Assembly: GCA_963556695.1 (NCBI GenBank)
Contig: CAUWAG010000006.1
Coordinates: 4,154,001-4,218,000 of the forward strand
Origin: Anthostomella pinea
Taxonomy: Eukaryota; Ascomycota; Sordariomycetes; Xylariales; Xylariaceae
Direction: 5' to 3'
Length of the DNA: 64,000 nt
Made by a program: the position numbers and the translations under genes. Position 1 is the first letter of the stretch. Each line of letters opens with the position of its first letter. Below the pieces are notes generated by a model, which had not been told where the DNA came from, searched no databases, and saw only the letters and a list, made by a program, of their open reading frames with translations. Shown here one piece after another: positions 1-11,156 of the stretch.

Positions 1-992
1 GTTAAGTATGAATACTCAAGTCCACCCTCGATCATGTAGTGGAAGGTCTGTGTGACCGCAGCTGCTGTCAGCTTATCTGCGTGATATCGGAACCGCTCTG
101 TATTGTTCGTAGCCGCTGGGATGGTACTCCGATTTACAACCTCTTTGCAAATGTCCATGCGACGGAGACCAAGGCGAAGGTGCGGTGCGGTAAGCTTGTG
201 TGGTGCCTTGTACTCGATGATGTAGGCCGCGGTTCGTCCACCAGGCTGCGTACCGTCATCTCGGTAGACACAGATCTGATCCGGGCAGAGTCTGCTTCCC
301 CTTCGGAGGGCATGATTTGGCGTTGTCGGTCGCGCTTGGGTGGTGTCAGCACGACGTGCCAGTACTTCTTCGGCCATGTCGCTTATGGCATTGGGATGGT
401 TCTCGAAAACAATGCCGCCTGCAATGTCGAACTCGCTCTTGACCCCGCCCTCTGTCCTGAACCGCTCGATGATGGACCGTACGGGATCCTCAACACTGGT
501 ATGTTGGAAGTATTCTAGATCTCTCTCATTTGCTACCTTTCCTCTTGCTATCCTCTCGCCAAGGCCCTGCAGGAAACTCCGACTTTCAAAGGCCTCTGTG
601 TCGCCAGGAAAGGTGGAATGAAGGTCGCGGAAGACAGCTTTTTGCTGATCAAAGAAATCCAACCATGGTAACATGAGTGCAGGACACCACTTATCTCGTG
701 GATTGGTAATGGAACCTTTTGATGTGAGACGTTTGTCTGTTTCAATAACCAACTGTGAGAAGATGAGGTCATGGCATAGTTGGATGTATTCCATCAGTGT
801 TGTCTGCCTGGTTTGCTGTTCGGCTTGCTCGCGTCGGCGCTGCTCTTCCTCGCGTCGATGCTGCTCTTCCTCGCGTCGATGCTGTTCTTCGGTAGCCAGA
901 GCCTCGGCCTGTTCTCGTCGGCGTTGCTCCTCCCTGCGCCGGTGTTGTTCTTCAGCAAGCTGAGACCTCAACTTGGCAATCTCATCTTCCAT
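1..992 (-). CDS. Coiled-coil protein with nuclease-like domain, 5' part only (runs off left edge)
   Basis: An open frame reads from ATG at 992 to the window edge without a stop (about 330 codons), so the gene is partial only because of the window. Residues 1-60 are a charged coiled coil rich in E, Q and R, with an exact 21-bp tandem repeat in the DNA (840-881). The middle part has segments that I recall from a large family of fungal hypothetical proteins (KWCPALMLPWLDFF-type and FDIAGGIVFENHPNA-type). Near residues 245-275 the order D...CVYRDDGT...YIIEYKAPH resembles the D/ExK core of PD-(D/E)XK nucleases. That is inference; family members are usually just called hypothetical, sometimes with a kinase-like C-terminus. 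Codon structure is clean and no stop interrupts it, unlike most genes to its right. Confidence 0.7.
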   Translation of the reverse strand, partial: MEDEIAKLRSQLAEEQHRRREEQRRREQAEALATEEQHRREEEQHRREEEQRRREQAEQQTRQTTLMEYIQLCHDLIFSQLVIETDKRLTSKGSITNPRDKWCPALMLPWLDFFDQQKAVFRDLHSTFPGDTEAFESRSFLQGLGERIARGKVANERDLEYFQHTSVEDPVRSIIERFRTEGGVKSEFDIAGGIVFENHPNAISDMAEEVLARRADTTQARPTTPNHALRRGSRLCPDQICVYRDDGTQPGGRTAAYIIEYKAPHKLTAPHLRLGLRRMDICKEVVNRSTIPAATNNTERFRYHADKLTAAAVTQTFHYMIEGGLEYSYL

Positions 993-2156
993 TGTGGTGG
1001 TTACTGGTCATGACGAATGCAGACGATAAGCTACACAACACGACAAAATTGACACGGCGAAATCGACACGGCAAGTATGAAAGGTCAAGCAACATCCACG
1101 GCAGCTAATGCTACGACATAATGTGAGCCGTGCGCCGGCTAAACTCCGGAGTAACGTGTTCAGATATCCACTCGCCCCTGCAGCTTGGCACACTGGGCAT
1201 CTGCGTATATTCACGCCTGGCTTTATTACCTGTACCGAAGCACACAGTCCGTGAGCATCTGTTATTGAAACTGGGGGTGTGAGTGCCAATTATCTGACAA
1301 TCCTCTCTCGACGCAGGACTCAGCATTTCAACCACAACGACCTTTGCGGTCGTATCTCTTGCCCCGCACCTCACCACGTTGCTGAACAAATTGTGGCTTG
1401 CGGCAGCAGCCTTCACCTGCAGGATGCCTTTCGCTACACATCCAACATCATGCCAGACAGGCCCGTAGGGATAAGTCCAAGCACGACCTGACGACATTCA
1501 ATGCCAACGCTACCCACCAGATCAGAGAACTTGTCGGCGCGGTTTATGGCACTCTGACACCGCAGCGCTCTGCAACCGCCCTCGCGAACCTCCTGCTGGC
1601 AGTTCTAACCCAGCACACAGCCCTTGATAACATCATAACACGCATCACTGGGGCCAGACTGGACGAGCGTCGATGGATGCGCAAGCAGTCGTCCACCATA
1701 ACTGGATTGATCCGGCAGAGTTTGGTGGGTGCTTGTCAACACGCAAGTGCACACACATAATAAACTGTCAGATTTGAGCCAATCGTCAGAGTGAAGTGTG
1801 TGTGTGTATTCCGTCTGTCTAGAGTGTCCTTGTGCGACCGTGGCAGTTTTGTGCCAGAGGGGGCTGGATCGGGACGGAACAACTAGGTTCCGTTGTCAAC
1901 CTGTCAGCCTTCTAGGCGTACCTTTAATCTAACAAAAGGCTTGCGGAATTGCTTTTTTCACAGGCCGGGTCAGAAAACTACCGTTCGGCTAACGACAAGC
2001 GGCTAGTTTAAGGTGCTAGGCTGGTATTTATTTAATAAGTTAAGATTATACATCTTGAAGTCTAGGAGCGGACGTTAAGGTGATAAATATATAAAGGAGT
2101 AAGACTTAAGCAACGGGTAATAAGTCGGTAAGTATATAAGGTTTAAAAGAATATGT
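993..2156. other. Stretch without a supported gene
   Basis: GC-normal DNA to about 2.0 kb, then a gradual drift to AT-rich sequence. A plus-strand frame at 1398-1760 (120 codons) reads smoothly (TALANLLLAVLTQHTALDNI) but I recognise no family and it overlaps a similar-sized minus frame (1111-1497). It may be a relic exon. Nothing else is supported. Confidence 0.4.
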
Positions 2157-2833
2157 TTGTCATGGTCTGGTATAGGTAGCCTATGTGGTGAGTCTTGGAG
2201 CCCGGACATGAGTACATGTACCACCATTGAATGTCAAGCTGCTACGCTTGATAATCGACATCCTTTTGGGAGGAACAGCCGTGGCATGGTGGTTATAGTG
2301 AGCATTCCGTCACAATGTTTACTTAATATTAATCATTTTAATTAGTATAACTTGTTATACCTTTTTAAGAAAAGTATTATTAAAGCTTAAAGTTTAAAAT
2401 AATAATTTATTTGGTATTTCTAATTTTATAAGTATTTACTAAATTTAAAATTACCGTTTTATTTTCAACTACAACTTATATTTATTTCATTATATTACTG
2501 TATTAATATACACTTTAAGAAGACGCTTAATCTTATTTAACGTTACTCATACCACTCTTTTCATAAAAACAATACTAGCTTAAAATATAATTCATCATGA
2601 ATAATATTCAAAGCTTATCGTTTTACTTATTATAAAATAAAAAAAAGTTATTAAAAAAGTATTAAAGCTGCCAGGTGTGACGGAACGCTCACCATAACCA
2701 CCATGCCACAGCTGTTCCTCCCAAAAGGATGCCGAATATCAAGCGTGGCAGCTTGACATTCAATGGTGGTACATGTACTCATGCCCGGGCTCCAGGACTC
2801 ACCACATGCGCTACCTATACCAGACCATGACAC
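2157..2833. mobile_element. Terminal-inverted-repeat element with 157-bp arms
   Basis: The left arm (2157-2315, beginning TGTCATGGTCTGG) recurs as its reverse complement at 2677-2833. About ten mismatches separate the arms, and most are C/T or G/A transitions, as RIP would leave. The 360-bp spacer is very AT-rich and carries no gene. Both arms translate to near-identical peptides, but only because the DNA is the same; I do not call a gene. The structure fits a non-autonomous DNA transposon (MITE-like) or an inverted duplication of a mutated repeat. Confidence 0.75.
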
Positions 2834-5640
2834 CAGGCCTTATATAAAAAATAATCTATTTAACTATATTATTTATCAATGCCACGTCTCTTTACTACTA
2901 TATGTTAATTTACTCGATCGCATGGTTATATAAATAGAACTTTTATTAAAAACGACATTTTATAACATACTTTTTAAGTATTTAACTTACTTATTAATAC
3001 GTTTAAATTATTCAATAATTTATTACCAATTTATTTAGTCTTATAATGTTTTAGGGCAGGGTTGATATCATGTACAGCCAGGTCGGTGGCATATAAATGC
3101 CACCGTTCATTTTTGGTTGCTTTCTTTCGTCTTCCTACAAAGTCACTCCTCTCTCATAACACATATAATTGAGCGATCAGTTCAGATACACGTCGTATTA
3201 TCTCTATGTGGTACATTTTTCAAATTCATTGTGTGGCTTTGCTAATGGCTCTTCCTTCCCCTTCTTATATACATTATACAAGCAGCCCCATTGTAGGTGT
3301 TGTTGTTGTCCGCGACTCAATAATCTTATCTTTATTAATTGTTTTAATAATTTTAACCTTTTGAAATATATTTGAACTTATAATACTAGCCGGTATTAAC
3401 CGTGATAAACAGGTGAACGATAATAATGGAAGAAATAAAACTAGGTAAATAAAAGATAGCGGTGTTATTTTCTTATTAAATATAGAAAATTTAACGAAAT
3501 AATACCTAGATTTATAATCTCTTATAAAAAGCAATATAAAAAACAACAACTTTAACCGTTATAGAAAATTGAATGGATATAATAACGCGATAAACGATAA
3601 GCTTATAAAGAAAGCTTACTTAGCTTTAATAAAGATTAATATATTAAATATATTAAATAAAATATAAGTAAACGTTTATATAACCTCGGATAAAACTGCT
3701 TTATGCATTTATTGATTTTATGAAAAAACACAATAATCAAAAATACGCTAAGCTAAACTTTGAGTTTAATAATAAGATAATATAATAAAGAATTATTTTG
3801 AGCTTTAATACTTATAGAACGGTGAAATGTGCAAAGAGTTAAAATACCTAAGTTATAATATATTTCGACGTATTTTTTATGAATTATACTTAAGCTGGCT
3901 TTAACGAGGTCGTTTTAAAAACTATACCCATTGTTATTTAATATAGCTTATAAATTTTAAAAGAAGTCTTGACTTTCGTATCAATTATTAAAAGGTTTAA
4001 GTATAATAAAAAGTTAAGCTCGATAAATACTTTTTAAATATAAAACCTAGGTTTATTAACTTATATTAATATGTTTAAGCTTTAAAGTCTTATGTCGATT
4101 CAACTGTTTATCATTTATTTTAATTTTTATTCTTATTTAAAAATAGACAAGGTTAATTATGGTAAAATACGCTGTAAAAGGGTCGGTATTCTTTATTTTA
4201 CGCCTGATAATAATTAACTACGTAGGTTGAAACGGGAATGTAACGGTTTATAGGCCTAGTTAAATATAAAAAGTAATTCTATTATAATTTCTTTATATAT
4301 ATTAAAAACGAGCAGTCGTTACTTCTTCGGTCGTATATTTATAAGGACGTTATTAACGGGTTAGTTATTTTTTATTTTTTTTATTTTTTTTTATAACAAC
4401 CTTTAATACCGTCTTTAACTAGCGGTAAGCGCCGGCTTTTTTTAACCGTTAATAAACTTAATAAACCTTTTTAACGTATAACGCCTATAACTACTTCTTT
4501 TATTTAACAATAACTGGTTATATATAATGCATTTTAACGAGTTTTTATAGTTCATTTTATCGGATAAAACCGGCATTAACTTTCTAATTGTCATCGCGGA
4601 TACAAATATCAGATAAAACGTTTTTAAATACTTGAACGATATTTATAAAGATGAATTTTCCTTTATGACTTACACGCTTAAAATTTGAAGCATTTTGATT
4701 ACTTTAAGAATGAAATTTAACGTTCATAATTATTGAGAAATATAAGCAAGTGATGTATTATGTTATATAATCCGTCGACCTTAAAAGAAATCTTAGAAAG
4801 ATTTAGTTATATAAAGCCTTTTTCGTTTCAAGTATAAATAATAAAGGATTTTTTAAATAACAATAAATTAAAAGACGTGAACAAGTAGGTATAATTACTG
4901 CTTGATATAGAAATTAAACAGTTATTAAACGAGATACCGCTAGATAAAAAATATATGGTTTATATTCTTACAATGTTTCAGAAAAAGATAAGAATTATAT
5001 AAACTAGTAAATCTTGTTGATATATTTGAAGTTTTTTAAATAGGTTCGTTATCGGTAAAAAAAAAAGGATTTCTTTAAATCTGTACAAAGCCGATAGTTC
5101 ATAATGAAAGTAAACTTAAACCGGCTGTTATGAAGTGATAAAAGTAGTAAATAATAGTGTCATAACGTTTTGAATATATAAAAACCCTGTTAAAAAAACT
5201 TGAAAAATTTACACTTGTTTATAATAAAAGAGTGTATTAATATTGTTATCAAAAATGCTTTTTTAACAAATTTAAGTTGCTTTAAATAAAGCCTATGTAT
5301 AAGAATGAAGCGAAGTGGTATATTGTTTGCGTTTAAAGTTATAAACACCTTTTTAAAAATAGTTAATATAGTTAAATTAAGTGATATATATATATATATA
5401 TATATATAAGTATTATTTTCGACTTCGTTATATCGTTATATTATAAAAAGATTATCCACTTTAAAATGAAAAACTCGTATTATTTATATAAGTTTTATTC
5501 TTATTGATAAAAACCTTATAACGCTTTATAAACTCTTTTTATAAAAGTTAAACTTTAAACAATGTATCGCTTACCTCGCTCGCTATACTGGATAAGTTAA
5601 GTTCCTTTATACGAATAATGGTTTTAAAAATAAGTAAAAA
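2320..5640. mobile_element. AT-rich, RIP-degraded repeat block
   Basis: Base composition falls sharply and TpA dinucleotides and A/T runs dominate, with no open frame that looks coding. This is the usual state of transposon DNA after repeat-induced point mutation. A less AT-rich patch at about 3046-3330 (TATA-like CATATAAATGCC near 3092, pyrimidine-rich tail) may be a surviving terminal repeat, but I could not prove its borders. The original element type cannot be told by eye. Confidence 0.75.
5384..5408. repeat. (AT)n microsatellite
   Basis: An uninterrupted run of alternating A and T of about 25 bases inside the AT-rich block. Confidence 0.9.
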
Positions 5641-7605
5641 AAGAGACGGCAAGGCCGCTTCCGGAAATGGCGGCTCGAACATGCCATTTCGGGTACCTGC
5701 CCTGTCGGGCAATTCTCGGCTGTGCAATCTCTCGCTGCTTTTTGCGCACCCAGAAATGAGATCAACCCCTCATGTACCTCCCAAGTCTACTTGTACCTCT
5801 TCTTCCCTTTGCTCAGTTCACACTACGCTACGCCTGACTCCGTCACAGCCCTGTCTGCATTCTAAATAACCTTCATTCAATAATGGTATCAGTGGTCTCC
5901 AGCATATTTACACCCTGTAATTAGCATATTGCTTTTTCATCGCATGCGCTATTACAATATTGCTTGTGACTTATCCTTGGCCTTTGAACTTGCGCGCTGT
6001 GGCTGACTCATAAGTCACCGAATGGGCCAAACAGTCAACTCGTCGCAGTCCACTTGGGCACTTCCATGAGCGCCTATGGAAGAAGTCACTAGATCTGTAT
6101 AGTAGCACCTCACGTCATGGTCTGGCCAGACCGTCAACCTGCCCAGTGAGAAACGGCAAAAGGTTTGCGCCGTCACCTCATTGCGGCCTTCTCCGAACCA
6201 CAAGGGGCATGAAATCCTAATTTACCAGCTTGTGATGCCAGAAGCGAGAAACGGCAGCAGATTTTCCTCATCAGGCAACTAACTGTTCAGGTCATAATTT
6301 GAGCCAATATCCAGCCGGGCAAGGCCAAAGGGTCAGCGGCTCCGCTGATACCTGCAGCATTTCACAGAGGTGATGAAGCTTAGTGGAAGGCAATAGTCAT
6401 CTCAGACGGGGTACCCATCTATTAGAAACAGATTTTGGTCTCGATTCTCACCATGAACAGGGGTTCTTCCATGGAAGCAATACGATATATCAGCGGATGC
6501 TCACGAGGGTTACAATGCTAACAAGACTGCCTTTTCAGGGAATTCTGTATTCATTATGCCTTCTTGTCCCCGTCAAGTTGATGCTAATTACCGAGGGCTC
6601 ACACCCGTGGTGCCGCATGGACTGGCAGTATCTGTATCCTTGTTGCATACCCCTTGAAGCTGTTAGGGCTAAGCCATCGAGCAGATAAATGCTTCTCGAC
6701 TGGTACCTGCCAAATGACGCAGTTATCTATTTCTACTGTCTACAACCCTGCAACCCTTGTTGTGGTAGGCAGTCGGAAGCAACTCCTGCATTGAGTACCT
6801 TTCTAGGTCTTCGCAAAGCTATGGTACCTGGACGAAAGCTACGGAATATACAAAGGATCAATGTAATAAACTTGACACCATTCACAACGCCTGCTTTCAA
6901 CCTTGTCGATAATCTAAAATATCAAAAGGGTCACAAGGCATTGCTTACCCCTTACGACGACCTCTTCAGGGTAATTTTACCTCTTCAGGAAGTTTTCGTC
7001 TTGGCCTCGCTATCATCTGCTTATGCCTGTTCTCAGCTAGTGACGAGCTGGACCAAAGGCCAGGATCACCCACAATCAAGGTGGAGCGTATTAAGCTATT
7101 TAAGCGTGAGTAAACGCCTCGTCTGCCATGGACAAGGTATATTATTTCTGTGCCCCGTATCCTTATGCTAAGGCACCTCTGAGAGGAATGGCTGGTGACC
7201 CCTTTTCAACCTTGCCAAATGCGACTCTCCGGCTAGCCAGCCCCTAACGGGCCTCCCGATTAGCCCGGGTCAATATTTCTGAGACGTCATATACTCCTTC
7301 ACAACCATCTGCAGAAAGGGTCTTACCGCCGGAGAACCCTTGAGGCTGACGTTGACCCGCTCTTGACGATCTTGGCGAAATGGAATCAGATGTGGCTACA
7401 GACTATCGTATAATATTTCGCTGGTATTGCCATTTTGAGATGGTCAAGGATTGGAAAGGGGCGGAGACGTGGCAGATGGTCATATACCGCCTTCCTGAGA
7501 GCTATAACCTATTCTGGACGTCAAACACCTCAACTTATCTCGGCAACCCCGGGTAGATGATGATAATCAGGCATTGCTACTAGCATGTAATGAGAGCTGG
7601 GTTTT
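5641..7605. other. GC-normal stretch of unknown content
   Basis: Composition returns abruptly to normal at about 5645. The sequence ATGGTATCAGTGG at 5882 resembles an initiator-tRNA primer-binding site, which would make 5645-5880 an LTR remnant, but no gag or pol sequence follows. One plus frame (6383-7171) has a single TAA at 6686-6688; its product resembles nothing I know. I support no gene here. Confidence 0.4.
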
Positions 7606-7692
7606 ATGGCAGGGTGTAAAGTATATAAGTCGTCTTTCCTTAATCACTTGAGAGGAAAGTGTTCTGACTCAGTTTTGCTTTATCTTGTCCAA

Positions 7693-9426
7693 ATGTCTAC
7701 TTCTACTCTGCAATTCAAGGCATGGCAGCCACCAAAGCCGAAGCCGAAGCGGAAGCGGAAGCCGAAGCAAACAAGTGCTGATCTTACATCAACAACAAAC
7801 CCTCAGCAGCATATGAAATTCCTCCAAATGCCTTCAATCCACAACAATCTTGTCCTTCCAGTCGACAATGAGGCACTCAACTGCCATCAGACACAGAGGG
7901 TCCAGCGGTCCCCTAGGGGGGGTTTCACTGTTCAAACCCTATTAGAACAGGACACTGGAGCTTTCAGTTACGGGAAACCATCCAATGAAGACCCAGCAAG
8001 CATTTTAAGCCAGCCCAGCGCATTCCTTAGGAATTGCCGGTGGTACAGACTTGGACGACAGTACTATCAGCCATTGCCAAGCCGCTGCTTTTACGGAACA
8101 GCCACCAGCGTGTCATGACATTAATCACATTGTGGATATGTGTAAGTAATATACTTATCACGAGAAAGCTTTGACTGATCTTGTTACCCAATAGCAGGTA
8201 TTGAAGATTGTAACAACAATTATAGCAGCCCAGAAAATGCCAACCCCGATAACTCTACCTGGTCTCAAGCCACACCTGCGTCGAGCCTGGACTGCACAAA
8301 CGACCTCGAGGATGTTGAAGCCCGTTCTCTAGCGGTCAAACTATCTGCAGATATACCGGTCACCTCTTTCTCCGAAAGTCTATCTCCTCAACTGTGCCAA
8401 AAACCCTTGGCTGCCAACACTAGCAGTGGTGCTCTAATGCCAAACCCCAATACTTCCGAGCCCGTTCTGAACGACACTTCCCGACCCCGCTGCACAAGGT
8501 CTTGTGACAACCATCCAGAATCTGATGGAGAGAGGTCCTCTGATAACCTTGTCTTGAGCCCTAGTTAGACAAAGGAATACATTGAAGGAACCAAAATACA
8601 CCCTCGGGCTGAATCATCTGTGGATCTACTGACGGCCCCCTCCTCTATTACAGAAAGGGCAACACCGCCAAGAAGCTTGCGCTTGCTGCTTTCTCGAATG
8701 CCAGTAGGCAAGCTGGGCGGGTCGATCAGTCATCATGCCCCCAGCCAAACCAAGCGGTCATCCGGTACTCAAAAGCGGCATGCAGAAAGTCTGCCCGCAA
8801 ACCTACCGATAGAGAAGCGACGAGCCAGTGGCCGATCCCTCTGTGACCAAACCAAACAGAGAACGCCTATCTCGGAGGGCGTAGCAGATACCGAGCGAGT
8901 TCAGTCACGTGAATTTCAAAGCCGAAATCTATAATACAACGACAACCTTCATGCGAGCACTCGAAGTAGTGGCAGGCCTGGTCACGAAGTACCGAGCTTA
9001 AGAGAACTTGCCTCTCCTACTGTTGCAGTCCCAGAACCACTTGCGGCAAGTTGTAACACTGGTGGCTTTTCTGCTAGGTATATCCTCGAGTTATGTAATG
9101 TGGTTGAAGTTATACATAAAACGGAGAACAGTATGACCATAATGCAGCTGGTTATTGGTTTCATTTGCAACTATGCCACCCAGACACTTGCCACACAAGG
9201 TGGGCAGGCTGCAGATATGAACCGCTCCCATAACGGTGTGGCTCGCAGCCCCTTTGTTATTCCTTCCATGATGCCAGTACCTTTAAACAGCATGCGAAAC
9301 GGACGCATCAAAAGCGTCAAGAGCGATAGCGATGCAGGAAGCCAGGCAGGTAGCTATGACTCTGTCCCGGACGAAAGTGCCGGTTCAGAGGAAGAGGACG
9401 ACACAATGATCAAGAGAAGTCGATAG
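7693..9426 (+). pseudogene. Degenerate gene for a large, Ser-rich nuclear-type protein of unknown family
   Basis: From ATG 7693 the frame encodes a Lys/Pro/Arg-rich segment (KPKPKRKRKPKQ, a likely nuclear localisation signal). A one-base shift near 8030 moves the likely coding sequence to the next frame, which ends at a good intron (8142-8194, GTAAGT to TAG). After the intron one frame runs to 9426 and is broken only by TAG at 8566-8568 and TAA at 8932-8934. Both could be glutamine codons changed by C to T. The C-terminus is acidic and Ser-rich (GSEEEDDTMIKRSR). I do not recognise the family; a transposon-borne or chromatin-type protein is possible. The frame continuity across both stops is the main reason for calling one gene. 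Confidence 0.55.
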
Positions 9427-9775
9427 ACAGAACTTGAAGAAGGACAACTACGGGGCTGGGTAATAAAAGAGAAGGGATAGCCATGGATTGCGCACAAATT
9501 GGGCCGAAGCGAAGGGGCTGTCTCACAGCATTAGGCCATTATGTTAAAGCAAGGCTGGGAGGTATAATAGGGTGAACAGTGTCTTGTCAAAGGCTTGTTC
9601 ATAAGGCATTTCATGTGTCTTTGTTGCGTTTTTTTGTAGTTTAAAAGGCGGTTTTATTTGATAGATGTTAGCATTATGCAGTGTATATTCCATGTTATAC
9701 AGGTTTAATCAGCGTAACTTCATTGGGAAAGACAAGTCAGTAGATTGATGTCATAGGCCATATGGCAGGCCCTGA

Positions 9776-9995
9776 CAGAATAAGACGGGGTAAAAGGATA
9801 CATATCGTTGTCATGCTGGCAGAATAAGATGGGCAGAAAGGATTGTCATGCCGGCAAAATAAGACGGGCAGAAAAGGTACGTACTGTCATTATGCCCGGC
9901 AGGATAAGATGGGCAGGAAAGGTACGTACCTACGGCTAGGTGTAGCAAAATCGGTACATACCTTGGTAGGGATTGGCAGAAAAGGTACGTACTTG
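9776..9995. repeat. Minisatellite with GGTACGTAC cores
   Basis: About five imperfect copies of a 40-60 bp unit built from GGCAGAATAAGATGGGCAG followed by AAAGGTACGTAC and GTCATGCC. Copies lie near 9789, 9826, 9868, 9908 and 9969. The frames through it are products of the repeat and not genes. Confidence 0.8.
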
Positions 9996-10535
9996 TCAGC
10001 GCAGATTCCACGACATCGGCAGAATATCGCTAATCTGTGCTTGTCGTGGCAGGCGCAAGCTCTACAGCCACTACCTCATTGTGCGAGGCTGAGGGGAGGC
10101 GCTATTCCTTTGGCTTCACTACCTGCCTTTGACCCCTCTGCTACCCATTTAATCATAACCACTTTTTACATAACCATTGTGCTTGCAGTAAGCAGGTAGG
10201 TTTTCAGATCAGCCGGTCTTGTCAACAAATTTTAATTTTGGTCATAAGCTCCTTTGCTCCTTTCCTCCCTTGATGTTACAACTACTAACTGGATGTGCGA
10301 ATAGAGACTTGGCTCCAAATATCCTTCTCTATCAAACCCGATCCACGCGACGCGTCATCTACGGACCTGCCCTCCGACACCCTCGATACTACCGCCGTCT
10401 ACATAACATCCACAACTCCGCCACTGTTCAATATGAACACTGCTAGCTATTAAACGGCAAGAGTTAAGGTCGCCACTTTGGCTTGCTGTTTGAGCTGTGG
10501 CAAGAAGTACGACCCAGCACGCAGCCTTCGATAGC

Positions 10536-10846
10536 ATCATTTCCCATACGCTAACGACAATGGGGCCATCAGTCCATACGACAGTACCCGCCACGGCCAT
10601 ATTGCCATACGCGAGACCCTGCAGAACATTCAATCGACAGCAGTTGCCTTCCGCGATGGGCTTGCGGTTGACGTTGTCCCTCAGCTGCTGGCCAGACTGC
10701 TGATGGCATTCAAAGCCCAGAAAGTCAGCATGGACGAGGCAGAATGGGTCTTACAAGAGACGGCCCATCACCCTGGCTGTAACCGGATCACCTGGTGGAT
10801 CATGGACAACGACAGTGGCGATCCTATTGCAGCTGTCAGCATTTAG
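10536..10846 (+). CDS. Possible 3' exon of a small hypothetical gene
   Basis: A frame from after TAG (about 10533) to TAG at 10844-10846 encodes about 100 residues with protein-like composition (IAIRETLQNIQSTAVAFRDG, then PQLLARLLMAFKAQKVSMDE and a Trp-rich end ITWWIMDND). The only internal ATGs are late, so an upstream exon would be needed. None could be placed with confidence. No family is recognised. It could also be a relic. Confidence 0.3.
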
Positions 10847-11156
10847 ATGATGGCATGCGTGGCATGGTGATAACAGCAACTGAGTAAAATGTATTAACAA
10901 ACGCAGTGCTCTTCACATCGTGAAGCACTGCGCCCTGTGAACCGGCCCACAAAATAAAAGGTCGACAGGCAGGAAGAGATAAGGTGCCATTGTCGCCTAT
11001 GCTGTTCTAAACGTCAAGCACGAACAGCCCACAAGCCGCTCATTTTAAACACGTATTGTAATACTTATTTATGTATGACATTATGGTCGTTTTCTTTGCT
11101 TCCCGACCATCTGACACTTTTTATTAAGGAAGTCGAGTTGCTAAACTCAGAAACAG

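Noticed and set aside
2157..2833. Two similar 60-residue frames on opposite strands as paired small genes
   Set aside because: They are the two arms of one inverted repeat and carry RIP-type differences; no coding signal.
3046..3162. Possible short LTR (TGTT...AACA) in the AT-rich block
   Set aside because: The ends are only weakly inverted and the flanks do not form a target duplication.
5645..5895. LTR followed by a TGGTATCA primer-binding site
   Set aside because: The left LTR border is not visible and no retroelement coding sequence follows, so only noted.
9811..10199. Frames on both strands with repeated peptides
   Set aside because: They are translations of the minisatellite.
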